A model generated the notes under the pieces. It made no database searches. It saw nothing but the letters and a program-made list of their open reading frames with translations, and was not told where the DNA came from. A DNA stretch of 64,000 nucleotides, from positions 193,210,706 to 193,274,705 of the forward strand of contig NC_089493.1 in the NCBI RefSeq assembly GCF_036850765.1, given 5' to 3'. The DNA comes from Saccopteryx bilineata (Eukaryota; Chordata; Mammalia; Chiroptera; Emballonuridae). The translations under genes were made by a program, and so were the position numbers. This document shows, in pieces, positions 11,164 through 20,520 of the stretch; position 1 is the stretch's first letter; each line of letters opens with the position of its first letter.

Positions 11164-11562
11164 TTTTTTTTTTTTTTCTTCATTTTTCTGAAGCTGGAAA
11201 CAGGGAGAGACAGTCAGACAGACTCCCGCATGCGCCCGACCGGGATCCACCCGGCACGCCCACCATGGGGCGACGCTCTGCCCACCAGGGGGCGATGCTC
11301 TGCCCATCCTGGGCGTCGCCATGTTGCGATCAGAGCCACTCTAGCGCCTGGGGCAGAGGCCACAGAGCCATCCCCAGCGCCCGGGCCATCTTTGCTCCAA
11401 TGGAGCCTTGGCTGCGGGAGGGGACGAGAGAGACAGAGAGGAAAGCGCGGCGGAGGGGTGGAGAAGCAAATGGGCGCTTCTCCTGTGTGCCCTGGCCGGG
11501 AATCGAACCCGGGTCCTCCGCACGCTAGGCCGACGCTCTACCGCTGAGCCAACCGGCAGGGC
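11164..11562 (-). mobile_element. Bat tRNA-derived SINE (Rhin-1-like), variant subfamily
   Basis: Full length, with target duplication CCGTGCTCCACTTTTT (11153-11168; repeated from 11563). Carries CACCATGGGGC in place of the first CACCAGGGGGC, and CCCATCCTGGGCGTCGCCATG, a combination shared with the copy at 25051-25431. One intact CCACCAGGGGGCGA core at 11282. The head ends in 'ccggcaggg', lacking one C and one C/G pair step of the usual 'ccggccaggg'. Confidence 0.93.
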
Positions 11563-11598
11563 CCGTGCTCCACTTTTTAAAGCCAATTTAGAGAGAAA

Positions 11599-11600
<2 letters not shown>

Positions 11601-11632
<32 letters not shown>

Positions 11633-11986
11633 CTGAAGCTGGAAACAGGGAGAGACAGTCAGACAGACTCCCGCATGCGCCCGACCGGGATCCACCCAGC
11701 ACGCCCACCAGGGGGCGTCGCTCTGCCCCTCCGGGGCATCACTCTGTTGCGACCAGAGCCACTCCAGCGCCTGGGGCAGAGGCCAAGGAGCCATCCCCAG
11801 CGCCCGGGCCATCTTTGCTCCAATGGAGCCTTGGCTGCGGGAGGGGAAGAGAGAGACAGAGAGGAAGGAGAGGGGGAGGGGTGGAGAAGCAAATGGGCGC
11901 TTCTCCTGTGTGCCCTGGCCGGGAATCGAACCCGGGACTTCTGCATGCCAGGCCGACGCTCTACCGCTGAGCCAACCAGCCAGGGC
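11601..11986 (-). mobile_element. Bat tRNA-derived SINE (Rhin-1-like), short-body version
   Basis: Long T run (about 32 bp, the A tail on the minus strand), body and intact tRNA-like head. Perfect 14-bp target duplication TAGAGAGAAATCTT (11589-11602 and 11988-12001 region). Has a single CCACCAGGGGGCG core at 11705. The long tail and exact duplication suggest a young insertion. Confidence 0.94.
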
Positions 11987-12266
11987 CTAGAGAGAAATCT
12001 TGAAGTCAGGACTACCAGGGTGAAAAGTCTCAGCAAACATACACGATGTTGACATAAACATAAAATGATTGAAGTTTGGGAAAAACTGTGTGGGACTTCC
12101 GTCCCTCTGCATCCTCTTTGGGCCAAGTTTAGGGGCAGAAGACCGGATCGCCCTCTCTCATCTCCTGCTTTGCCCCTAACTCTGTTCCCTTCCCCAGGTC
12201 AGAAGAACCTTGAACGTGGACACAGGGTGGTATAGACATGGGGGGAGCCTTAGTTTCCACATCACA

Positions 12267-14130
12267 GCTCTGTTGTGTTGTCTCCTCCTGCGTCTGTGGT
12301 GTTGTCTCCTCCTGCGTCTGTGGTGTTTTCTCCTCCTGCGTCTGTTGTGTCGTCTCCTCCTGCGTCTGTGGTGTTGTCTCCTCCTGCGTCTGTGGTGTTG
12401 TCTCCTCCTGCGTCTGTGGTGTTGTCTCCTCCTGCGTCTGTGGTGTCGTCTCCTCCTGCGTCTGTTGTGTCGTCTCCTCCTGCGTCTGTTGTGTCGTCTC
12501 CTCCTGAGTCTGTGGCGTCGTCTCCTCCTGAGTCTGTGGTGTCGTCTCCTCCTGCGTCTGTTGTGTTGTCTCCTCCTGAGTCTGTTGTGTCGTCTCCTCC
12601 TGCGTCTGTTGTGTCGTCTCCTCCTGAGTCTGTGGTGTCGTCTCCTCCTGCGTCTGTGGTGTTGTCTCCTCCTGCGTCTGTGGTGTTTTCTCCTCCTGCG
12701 TCTGTTGTGTCGTCTCCTCCTGCGTCTGTGGTGTCGTCTCCTCCTGCGTCTGTTGTGTCGTCTCCTCCTGCGTCTGTGGTGTTGTCTCCTCCTGCGTCTG
12801 TGGTGTTGTCTCCTCCTGCGTCTGTGGTGTTGTCTCCTCCTGCGTCTGTGGTGTCGTCTCCTCCTGCGTCTGTTGTGTCGTCTCCTCCTGCGTCTGTTGT
12901 GTCGTCTCCTCCTGAGTCTGTTGTGTCGTCTCCTCCTGAGTCTGTTGTGTCGTCTCCTCCTGCGTCTGTTGTGTCGTCTCCTCCTGAGTCTGTGGTGTCG
13001 TCTCCTCCTGCGTCTGTTGTGTTGTCTCCTCCTGAGTCTGTTGTGTCGTCTCCTCCTGCGTCTGTTGTGTCGTCTCCTCCTGAGTCTGTGGCGTCGTCTC
13101 CTCCTGAGTCTGTGGCGTCGTCTCCTCCTGCGTCTGTTGTGTCGTCTCCTCCTGAGTCTGTGGTGTTGTCTCCTCCTGAGTCTGTTGTGTCGTCTCCTCC
13201 TGCGTCTGTTGTGTCGTCTCCTCCTGAGTCTGTGGTGTCGTCTCCTCCTGCGTCTGTGGTGTTGTCTCCTCCTGCGTCTGTGGTGTTTTCTCCTCCTGCG
13301 TCTGTTGTGTCGTCTCCTCCTGCGTCTGTGGTGTCGTCTCCTCCTGCGTCTGTTGTGTCGTCTCCTCCTGCGTCTGTGGTGTTGTCTCCTCCTGCGTCTG
13401 TGGTGTTGTCTCCTCCTGCGTCTGTGGTGTTGTCTCCTCCTGCGTCTGTGGTGTCGTCTCCTCCTGCGTCTGTTGTGTCGTCTCCTCCTGCGTCTGTTGT
13501 GTCGTCTCCTCCTGAGTCTGTTGTGTCGTCTCCTCCTGAGTCTGTTGTGTCGTCTCCTCCTGCGTCTGTTGTGTCGTCTCCTCCTGAGTCTGTGGTGTCG
13601 TCTCCTCCTGCGTCTGTTGTGTTGTCTCCTCCTGAGTCTGTTGTGTCGTCTCCTCCTGCGTCTGTTGTGTCGTCTCCTCCTGAGTCTGTGGCGTCGTCTC
13701 CTCCTGAGTCTGTGGCGTCGTCTCCTCCTGCGTCTGTGGCGTCGTCTCCTCCTGAGTCTGTGGCGTCGTCTCCTCCTGAGTCTGTGGCGTCGTCTCCTCC
13801 TGAGTCTGTGGCGTCGTCTCCTCCTGAGTCTGTTGCGTCGTCTCCTCCTGCGTCTGTGGTGTCGTCTCCTCCTGCGTCTGTGGTGTTGTCTCCTCCTGCG
13901 TCTGTTATGTTGCCTCCTCCTGCGTCTGTTATGTTGCCTCCTCCTGCGTCTGTTATGTTGCCTCCTCCTGCGTCTGTTGTGTTGTCTCCTCCTGCGTCTG
14001 TGGCGTTGTCTCCTCCTGCGTCTGTGGTATTGTCTCCTCCTGTGTCTGTTGTGTTGTCTCCTCCTGCGTCTGTTGTGTTGTCTCCTCCTGAGTCTGTTGT
14101 GTTGTCTCCTCCTGAGTCTGTTGTGTAGTC
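12267..14130 (+). repeat. 24-bp minisatellite, about 77 units, with a higher-order repeat
   Basis: Tandem array with an exact 24-bp period, for example TCTCCTCCTGCGTCTGTGGT followed by GT(C/T)G. Units vary at a few sites: GCGTC/GAGTC, TGG/TTG, GTCG/GTTG and a rare GTTTT form at 12325, 12685 and 13285. Bases 12563-13137 are identical to 13163-13737, a 600-bp (25-unit) shift. The right end has a cluster of GTTATGTTGCC units (13900-13975). The plus strand is nearly free of A. Because 24 is a multiple of three and the unit has no stops, several frames on both strands stay open for over 600 codons; these are artefacts. Confidence 0.97.
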
Positions 14131-14425
14131 TTTGCAAATAGACCGTTTACTCCTCCCAAAGGAAACACCCCCCTGACTCTCAAGGCAGGGAAAGATTTAT
14201 GCGCGATGTCATCTCTTTACTCGGGGAAGAGAATGCAGACACCCTAGATGCTGCTGGAACGGGGAATCCTCATGGGGTGATGGGAAGGAGCAGGAATAGA
14301 ACAAAACCAGCTGAACAAAACCCTCAGTAGTTAGTTCTGTTGGAGAAATCGCCCAACATACAGGGATATGGCAGCACTCTGGATGGGCAGCAGGTGTTGG
14401 AAAGAACACACGGACCAAACTGAGT
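14131..14425. other. Right flank of the minisatellite, unassigned
   Basis: Unique sequence with no recognised exon or repeat. Confidence 0.4.
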
Positions 14426-14560
14426 AAATAAAATGACTCCCTGAACCTCAGTTTCCTCGTCTATATAATGGGAATACAAGAAACACTTACCTTGAAGGGT
14501 GAGGGAAAGGAGATACCGTGTGCAGAGGATATAGCCATAGGTGATCAATAAATGGTCACC
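14426..14560 (+). mobile_element. MIR SINE 3' half
   Basis: 'ccctgaacctcagtttcctcgtctatataatggg', 'cttaccttgaagggtgaggg' and 'gtgatcaataaatgg' follow the MIR core and tail. Confidence 0.8.
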
Positions 14561-15734
14561 CCTGTGCTGCTGGTGATGGAAGGTATGCAGGCAGAGCTTC
14601 CAGGTGCTGATGGTCACTTCGGGAGAAGGAGGAGTTGTATCTTCAAGCTTTTTGCACTGGAATTCTTGCCCATGAGAACATCTTGACAGAGGGCACAGTC
14701 TGTTGGCATATTAACAGCCATGCCCTAGGGCCACCATTTTCCTATGCCTTTGTTTGGTCTGTGGGGACAGGGAACATTCTGTTCTGTTGGTCGTAAGGCC
14801 AGGCTGTCAGAGTGGAGAGCCGCTCTGGGCACTTGGCTGCTTTGTAGATTGGGTAAAAGCCAGTGAGGACCGGCCACAGCCCATTGGGTCACATCCAGTT
14901 GAAGCTGTTCTCCAACCTGGCTCCCACGCATGACTGCACAGTGAGAATTCACTCCATCCCAGCTGAGGGTCCCGCGAGGGAAGGGCACGTGAGCACGTGA
15001 GCTTGAATGGTGCTCACTAGAACACCTGCCAATACAGCATTGGCCTAGAGGACAGGAATGGCAGGAAGAGACCAGAGAGAACTCCCTGTTGGAAACGGAT
15101 TACTGCCTTTGGTGGGTTTTGATTTAGGTGCAGTTATCTTTATAGACTTCTGTTAATAACCACATTTTCCAGTTTCTGTATTTGAGGATCAATACAAGGT
15201 TGACATCTTGACTTTACCCAGGAAGACTATTGTTGGATGCGTGGCCTCTGGAACTGTAAGAGAACGAATTTCTAATTTTTTTTTTTTAACCACTAAGTTC
15301 GTGGTATTTTGTTCCGGTGGCCACAAGAGACTGGTCCGCGTGGTTTTCCTTCACTCGGTGAACACGTCTTTGGTGCCCATCTTCTGGGAGGTGTCGGCTG
15401 TCCTTTCTCTCTACGGTGCTTATACAGGGGAAAGTTGGGGCAGGTGACGCAGCCCATCCAGGTACGGCCGTATCAGTGCCAGGCTGAGGATCACTGAGCT
15501 CTCTGCTCCTCTGAGGCTCTGGCAGGTTCTACTTGATGTCAGCGCTCTGCGTCTGAGCTTAGGGCTCCCTTCCAGTGAGGGAGAGGGGCCAGGGTGTCCT
15601 GGGAGCTGCGGGATAGGGACTGTATCTTCTCAACCATGAGAACTAGAGCCTGGCTTGAACTGAGCACTGGTGGAGGGGGGGGGGGGGGCTGTCGCCGGCA
15701 TCTTCCCTGGTGACCCGAATTAGCTTCCTAGCAC
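14561..15734. other. Unassigned; poly(G) tract
   Basis: No exon or classified repeat. A run of about 15 G follows GGTGGAG at 15671-15688. A T run near 15280 has no recognisable SINE next to it. Confidence 0.4.
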
Positions 15735-16160
15735 TTCAAACGTTGTGGCCCAAAACTGCATGATTTATTCTCTAACACTTCTGGAAGCGGACATAGGAAA
15801 TCAGTCAAGGTGTTGGTCTTCTGGAGGTTTAGAGGGGAATCTATTTCCTTACCCTTTTCACATTCTAGAGGCCATCCACGTTCCTCGGCTGGTGGCCCCT
15901 TGCTCCGTCTTCATGGAATATCACTCCAGCCTTTGCTTCTGTCACTACATGACTTCTCCTCTATCTCCCCCCCCCATTTCTCTTATAAGGACCCTTGATG
16001 ATGTCAAGCCCACCTGGATGACGTAGGGTCATCTCCTATCTCAAGAGCCTTTACTTCATCACATCGGCAGAGTCTCCTTTTTCCATATAAGATCACGTTT
16101 ACAGGTTCTAGGAATTAGGCTGGGGACATCTTTGGGGGCCATTATTCAACCTACCACATG
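15735..16160 (-). mobile_element. MaLR/MLT-like LTR relic
   Basis: 'cttataaggacccttgatgatg', 'gcccacctggatgacgtagggtcatctc' and 'ggggccattattcaacctacc' match the inverted body of MaLR-type LTR elements; the left part begins 'catgatttattctctaacacttctgg'. Subfamily not assigned. Confidence 0.45.
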
Positions 16161-16862
16161 CCACCGTGGAGCAGGAGGTGGTGAATGTCCCTTGAGCTTC
16201 CCCAGCTCTCTCTGGAAGGGCGTGGATGGTCATCGGGACCTAAGGCCAGCCTTTCTCTGTGCGCATATGAATACCACTTGATTGAGGCCACAGAGAGCTG
16301 GGTGCTGGGGGGTCTTCAATGGCCTTTCCTGAAAATAACAGAGAAATGTGACTGGGCGATTGTGTAGACAGCACTCAGTGATGACGGCGTGACTCAGGCC
16401 TGAGCCGGGTTTCTGCAAGCTGCCTGGAAAATTCTAAGATGCCCGTGATGGGAGTCCTGTTAGTTTTCTTTCCATGGTGCTAGAGCTGCTTTTTTTCCCC
16501 TGAGAGCCTCCTAACTTTTCTGCAGCCTCGTGGAACAGGAGTCTAAAGCCCGAGGGTAAGTTTTTGCTGGCCCAGATAGCTGGCCCTTGTCGGGTACCAC
16601 GAGAACACTGTGTGCAGCAACTGGAGTTTGGGTTCTTCTAAAAAAAGATCTCGGGCCGCAGCAATCATATCAGATCGAAAGGTCTGGGGGGTGGGGGTCC
16701 GTGCAGGCGGGTGGGGCCTGCAGGCACACACAGCTTCAAGGACAGCAGGAGGGAGTTCGAGAGTTTATAGTGAGTGGATAGAAAAGGGAGGGCCCACGTT
16801 GTGAACACGGAGTCTTTTTAAAGTGAAGCAGCTTTTAGAAGACACTGAGGGGTAGATGGTGG
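16161..16862. other. Unassigned unique sequence
   Basis: Nothing recognised beyond a G-rich patch at about 16680-16720. Confidence 0.4.
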
Positions 16863-16878
16863 GGCTTATGCTATTTCT

Positions 16879-17237
16879 TTCTTTCTTTTTTTTTTTTTGT
16901 ATTTTTCTGAAGTTGGAAACGGGGAGGCAGTCAGACAGACTCCCGCATGCGCCCGACTGGGATCCACCCGGCACGCCCACCAGGGGGCGATGTTCTGCCA
17001 CAATCAGAGCCATTCTAGCGCCTGAGGCAGAGGCCACAGAGCCATCCTCAGTGCCCGGGCCAACTTTGCTCCAATGGAGCCTTGGCTGCGGGAGGGGAAG
17101 AGAGAGACAGAGAGGAAGGACAGGGGGAGGGGTGGAGAAACAGATGGGTGCTTCTCCTGTGTGCCCTGGCCGGGAATCGAACCCAGGACTCCCGCATGCC
17201 AGGCCGACGCTCTACCACTGACCTAACCGGCCAGGGC
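16879..17237 (-). mobile_element. Bat tRNA-derived SINE (Rhin-1-like), short-body version
   Basis: Full head and body on the minus strand. 16-bp target duplication GGCTTATGCTATTTCT (16863-16878 and 17239-17254). One CCACCAGGGGGCGA core at 16977. The head carries 'ctgacctaacc', a change from the usual 'ctgagccaacc'. Confidence 0.92.
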
Positions 17238-17267
17238 CGGCTTATGCTATTTCTGAACAACTGTGAC

Positions 17268-17446
17268 TGAGCCCTGGCTGGATAGCTCAGTTTTTTAGCA
17301 TATCGTCCCAAAGCACAGAGGTTGCTGGTTCGATCCCCAGTTAGGGCACATACAGGAACAGCTTGATGTTGTCTCTCTCTCTCTCTCTCTCCCTCTTTCT
17401 CTTCTTCTCTCTCTCTAAAATCAATAAAATAAACATAAAAAGATGC
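17268..17446 (+). mobile_element. Short bat tRNA-derived SINE with (CT)n tail region
   Basis: Head GAGCCCTGGCTGGATAGCTC with a B box GGTTCGATCCCC, then 'agttagggcacatacagg', a (TC)n stretch of about 50 bp and a tail 'ctctaaaatcaataaaataaa'. This is a different SINE class from the long family, with the Ves-like layout. Confidence 0.8.
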
Positions 17447-17503
17447 AGATGAAACTGCTGTGACAGTGTGCTATGGGCAGGGGTCAGCTAGGTAGGGAAT
17501 ATC

Positions 17504-17880
17504 TGTAAGGTATTTTTCCCCGCTGAGAAGGAAGGACGAGGGCCAGAGCCGCAAAGTGTGGAATAAGTAAACGGGTTTATTGGGTACAGAGCGCACATCC
17601 TGCCCGGCAAGGTTCCCTGGCCCCGAAGAAAGAAAGATGGAGGAGAGATGGAGGTCAGGGAAGTTGCACGGATTAAACCGCGTGGGAGATATTTAAAAGG
17701 TCCCTCTAGGGAAGTGGAGCTATTATGACGTGGTGAAATTTCACTGGCTGGCGGACGATCGCTTCTTTCCAAATGGTTCCTGGGAAGCTTCCTTTGGTGG
17801 GCTTGATTGTGGGCAGTCCTAGCCAAAGTGGGCGGGTCTGAGTTCTCCACATGACCATCCTTCTATCCACCGACCTTACA
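17504..17880 (-). mobile_element. Solo LTR of an endogenous retrovirus (377 bp)
   Basis: Bounded by TGTAAGGT at 17504 and its exact inverse ACCTTACA ending at 17880, and flanked by a perfect 5-bp duplication ATATC (17499-17503 and 17881-17885). On the minus strand a TTTTAAAT TATA-like box (about 17691-17698) precedes an AATAAA signal (17576-17581) by about 115 bp, as in U3-R. No internal viral sequence is present, so it is a solo LTR left by recombination. The 5-bp duplication does not by itself give the ERV class. Confidence 0.88.
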
Positions 17881-17885
17881 ATATC

Positions 17886-19199
17886 CAAGCAGCCTTCACT
17901 AATGAATGAGCCAGGAAGCTTGCTTGAGAATGATGGAAATGTAATTTAAACAGGATTAAGCAAAACAGGAAAATTTGGGGCTCAAACATCATAGACTTTA
18001 TGGATAGAGCTTGCCTTCAGGCATAGCAGGATCTAGGGGCCAGAGGTCATCAAGACTTTCTCTCTCCTTCTCTCTCACTTCCACTACCTGCCCATTAGCA
18101 CCACGCCCGAGCGTCTCTCACATCCTATCAGCTAAGCAGTATTAGTGGAAAGGGACAATGTCTTTCGTAATAATTTCAACTTGAGCTGTTGGACTGAATC
18201 TCATTGGCTTGGTTTGAGCCATGTGACCATCTTTCAACCAATTACCACGTGGCCAGGAGAATATGGTACTCTGATTGGCTGGGTCTGGGTTTCATGCAGC
18301 CTCCCAGCCGTCAAGGCATGGGGTCAGACCTAACTGAGGCTCAAGGCCAGAAAGTGGAGGAAGAGGGTCGGCTCCCCAAGGAAAACTGGGTGTTGCTCAC
18401 AGAAGATGGTGGAATAGGTGTTGGTGCGAGAGAAATAGCAGTTGTGAGGCAGCCTACAAAGTCAGAAGGGTTTATTAAAAGGCCACAATTGGCTGTCATA
18501 TTACTTCCCAGTGGGGAAGGAGCATGTGTGTTGCATTGACACATCTTTCTGAGAACACTTGTGTCATAATCCGTAGCCCTGCTCCTCAATTTGGGGAGCA
18601 CATTGCATTAGACTTCAAGACAAGTGGGGTTTATTTTATGCACCCCACAAACTGGAGGAGAAAAACACTGCTTTTGTGTTTTTAAAAAGCACTTGGATGT
18701 CCTTCCTGTTACCCCAGAGCACTATCTTTCCTAAGAGAGCTTCAGGGGACAAAATGAACCAAACATGCTTATCCACGTATATAAATTGCACCCAGAAATA
18801 CCATCCATTAGACACTTCTCCAACGAAGACTCTGGTACACGCTGGCTCTCCTGGTGCTTTTAATAAGAGGAGGCCTGTTCTGGCCTGTTGTTCTGGACAT
18901 GGTCCCAGTGAAGCTTGCTACATTCTATCTCCCAAATTCTGCTTCAATTTCCTGTGGAATTCTCCCCCCCCCCTTTATCCCTTTTATCTCTCTTTTTTTT
19001 TTTAATTGTTAAAATTCCTTTTCCAGCCTGACTCTGCTTCCTGGCTATTTATAAGAGCGGTGTGCCACCCAGAGGTGGCCTGTTTTTCGGACAGAGACAT
19101 GAACATTTTGTCTTTTGTGTCCCTCCTCGATTTGAATGTGGACTGACATGTGAGCAGACCCACGGGTTGGTCAGGTGCCACCACGCCTGGAGGATGGCA
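17886..19199. other. Mostly unassigned; possible old LTR-like stretch
   Basis: Between about 18190 and 18490 there are several ATTGG/CCAAT boxes, and 'agaagggtttattaaaagg' at about 18465 gives AATAAA on the minus strand, as in an old minus-strand LTR. I could not find termini or a duplication, so this is only a suggestion. Confidence 0.35.
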
Positions 19200-19652
19200 G
19201 TAGCAGTTAGGATACTTTGCCTTGCAAGTAACAAAAAAGAAATAAAGAAGAAAAAAAAAAGGCCAACACAAACTGGCTTAAGTGCTATGGAAAGTAATAG
19301 GCTCAGGTAATTCAAAGGGCTAAGTAAGGATTGTGAGGCGTCAGGCACAGTGTGATCAGGCTGCAATACAGCTTTCTCTGTGAGTGCAGGCATTTTCATC
19401 TATCTGCTCTACTCACTGACGTAGTCTAGTCACTTAGGACAGTAGCGTGACAATAAATATTGTTTTGAATGAACAAAATTAACTGTGCCTTACTCTGTGG
19501 GTTGGTTTAGCCTCAGGCAGTACTGATCTGCAGGTGAAGGAGACATTATCTTCTCTTTCTCCTTTCTTTTTTTCTCTCCTTCTCCCTCCCCCCACCCCCA
19601 CTCCCTCCAGTTTGCATTATCTTCTTACTAAACCTTCACAACTGCTCAAGGC
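19200..19652. other. Unassigned, probably containing an old unclassified repeat
   Basis: 'ccttgcaagtaac...caacacaaactggcttaagtgctatggaaagtaataggctcag' resembles a dispersed mammalian repeat whose name I cannot give. Otherwise no feature. Confidence 0.3.
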
Positions 19653-19660
19653 CTCTACAT

Positions 19661-19951
19661 CATTGGTCCTCAACCCCCGGGCCGCGGACTGGTACTGGTC
19701 CGTGGGCCATTTGGTATCGATCTGCAGAGAAAGAATAAATAACTTCTGTTATTTTCGTTTTATTTATATTTAAGTCTGAACAACGTTTTAATTTTTAAAA
19801 ATGACCAGATTCCGTTACATCCATCTAAGACTCACTCTTGACGCTTGTCTCGGTCACGTGATACATTTATCCGTCCCACCCTAAAGTTCAGTGAAAATAT
19901 TTTCTGACATTAAACCGATCCGTGGCCCCCAAAAAAGGTTGGGGACCACTG
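19661..19951. mobile_element. Nonautonomous hAT DNA transposon (291 bp)
   Basis: The left end CATTGGTCCTCAACCCCCG pairs with the inverse of the right end, CAGTGGTCCCCAACCTTTTT, typical hAT termini. It is flanked by a perfect 8-bp duplication CTCTACAT (19653-19660 and 19952-19959). The interior is AT-rich with no transposase, so it depends on an autonomous partner. Confidence 0.92.
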
Positions 19952-19959
19952 CTCTACAT

Positions 19960-20389
19960 TACACAGAGGAGAACACTGAGGCCAGAACTCTGAACAAACG
20001 TGCCTCTGGACTGCCCTCTCACCCTCCCCTGAAGGACGGAAGGCAGGTATTTCTCCTCTGAGTTCTCAGCCCGAACCTTCCATCTATATATCCCCAGCGA
20101 GCAGCTGTCCCTCAGCCAGCTGGACGAGGGGGCTGGAACCCATCCCCCGGTCCTGCTGGTCTATATGTTCTCCATTGGCAGCAGAACCCCCTCTTGTCAT
20201 AACTGCTGTCGGTTTATAAAATGGGAACACGTGGCAGTGTAGAGCCCCGTGGCTGCCGCCTGGGGAGGATCATGTCATCACCCCCGGGCCTGCCTCAGGC
20301 CAGGTCCCAGGACCACTGACGGGGTCTGCTGAGCCCAGCTGTTCTGAATTTAAAACCTTTATGCCTCCGGAGCGTCCCGGAGCAGCCCC
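19960..20389. other. Unassigned unique sequence
   Basis: No exon or repeat recognised. GC content rises from about 20090. Confidence 0.4.
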
Positions 20390-20520
20390 GACTTTGCTCC
20401 AGTGACTGAATGCGCTTTGATTGTGAGTGAACTGGGAGGTTCCAATTAAGTCATTTCAAACGTTGACTATTTTTTCCCCTCGTTCTCTTATTTAAACTGT
20501 TTCTTGTCCTTGGGCTGAAC
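20390..20520. promoter_or_regulatory. Candidate conserved noncoding element
   Basis: Unique AT/GC-mixed block with a TCF-like CTTTGAT, a homeodomain-like CAATTAAG and TTTGATTGTGAGTG, with no repeat signature. Called only from composition and motif density. Cross-species conservation is not visible from one sequence. Confidence 0.25.

Noticed and set aside
10431..12126. Frames of 130-214 codons with Ala/Arg/Gly/Pro-rich products, repeated in similar form at 25-26, 29.6-30, 50.2-50.7, 62 and 63 kb
   Set aside because: They lie within copies of the tRNA-derived SINE, which encodes no protein. The similarity between them is SINE similarity.
12267..14130. CRISPR-like array
   Set aside because: Units are head-to-tail with no unique spacers, in a mammalian genome; it is a minisatellite.
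12176..14141. Open frames of 653 (minus, Arg-rich), 643 (plus, Leu/Cys-rich) and 617 (plus, Ser/Pro/Val) codons
   Set aside because: All are readings of the same 24-bp minisatellite, whose length is a multiple of three and which lacks stops. They are mutually overlapping and have no unique domain.
18190..18490. Second LTR on the minus strand
   Set aside because: CCAAT boxes and an AATAAA signal are present, but no TG...CA termini or target duplication could be found, so it is only mentioned within the unassigned stretch.
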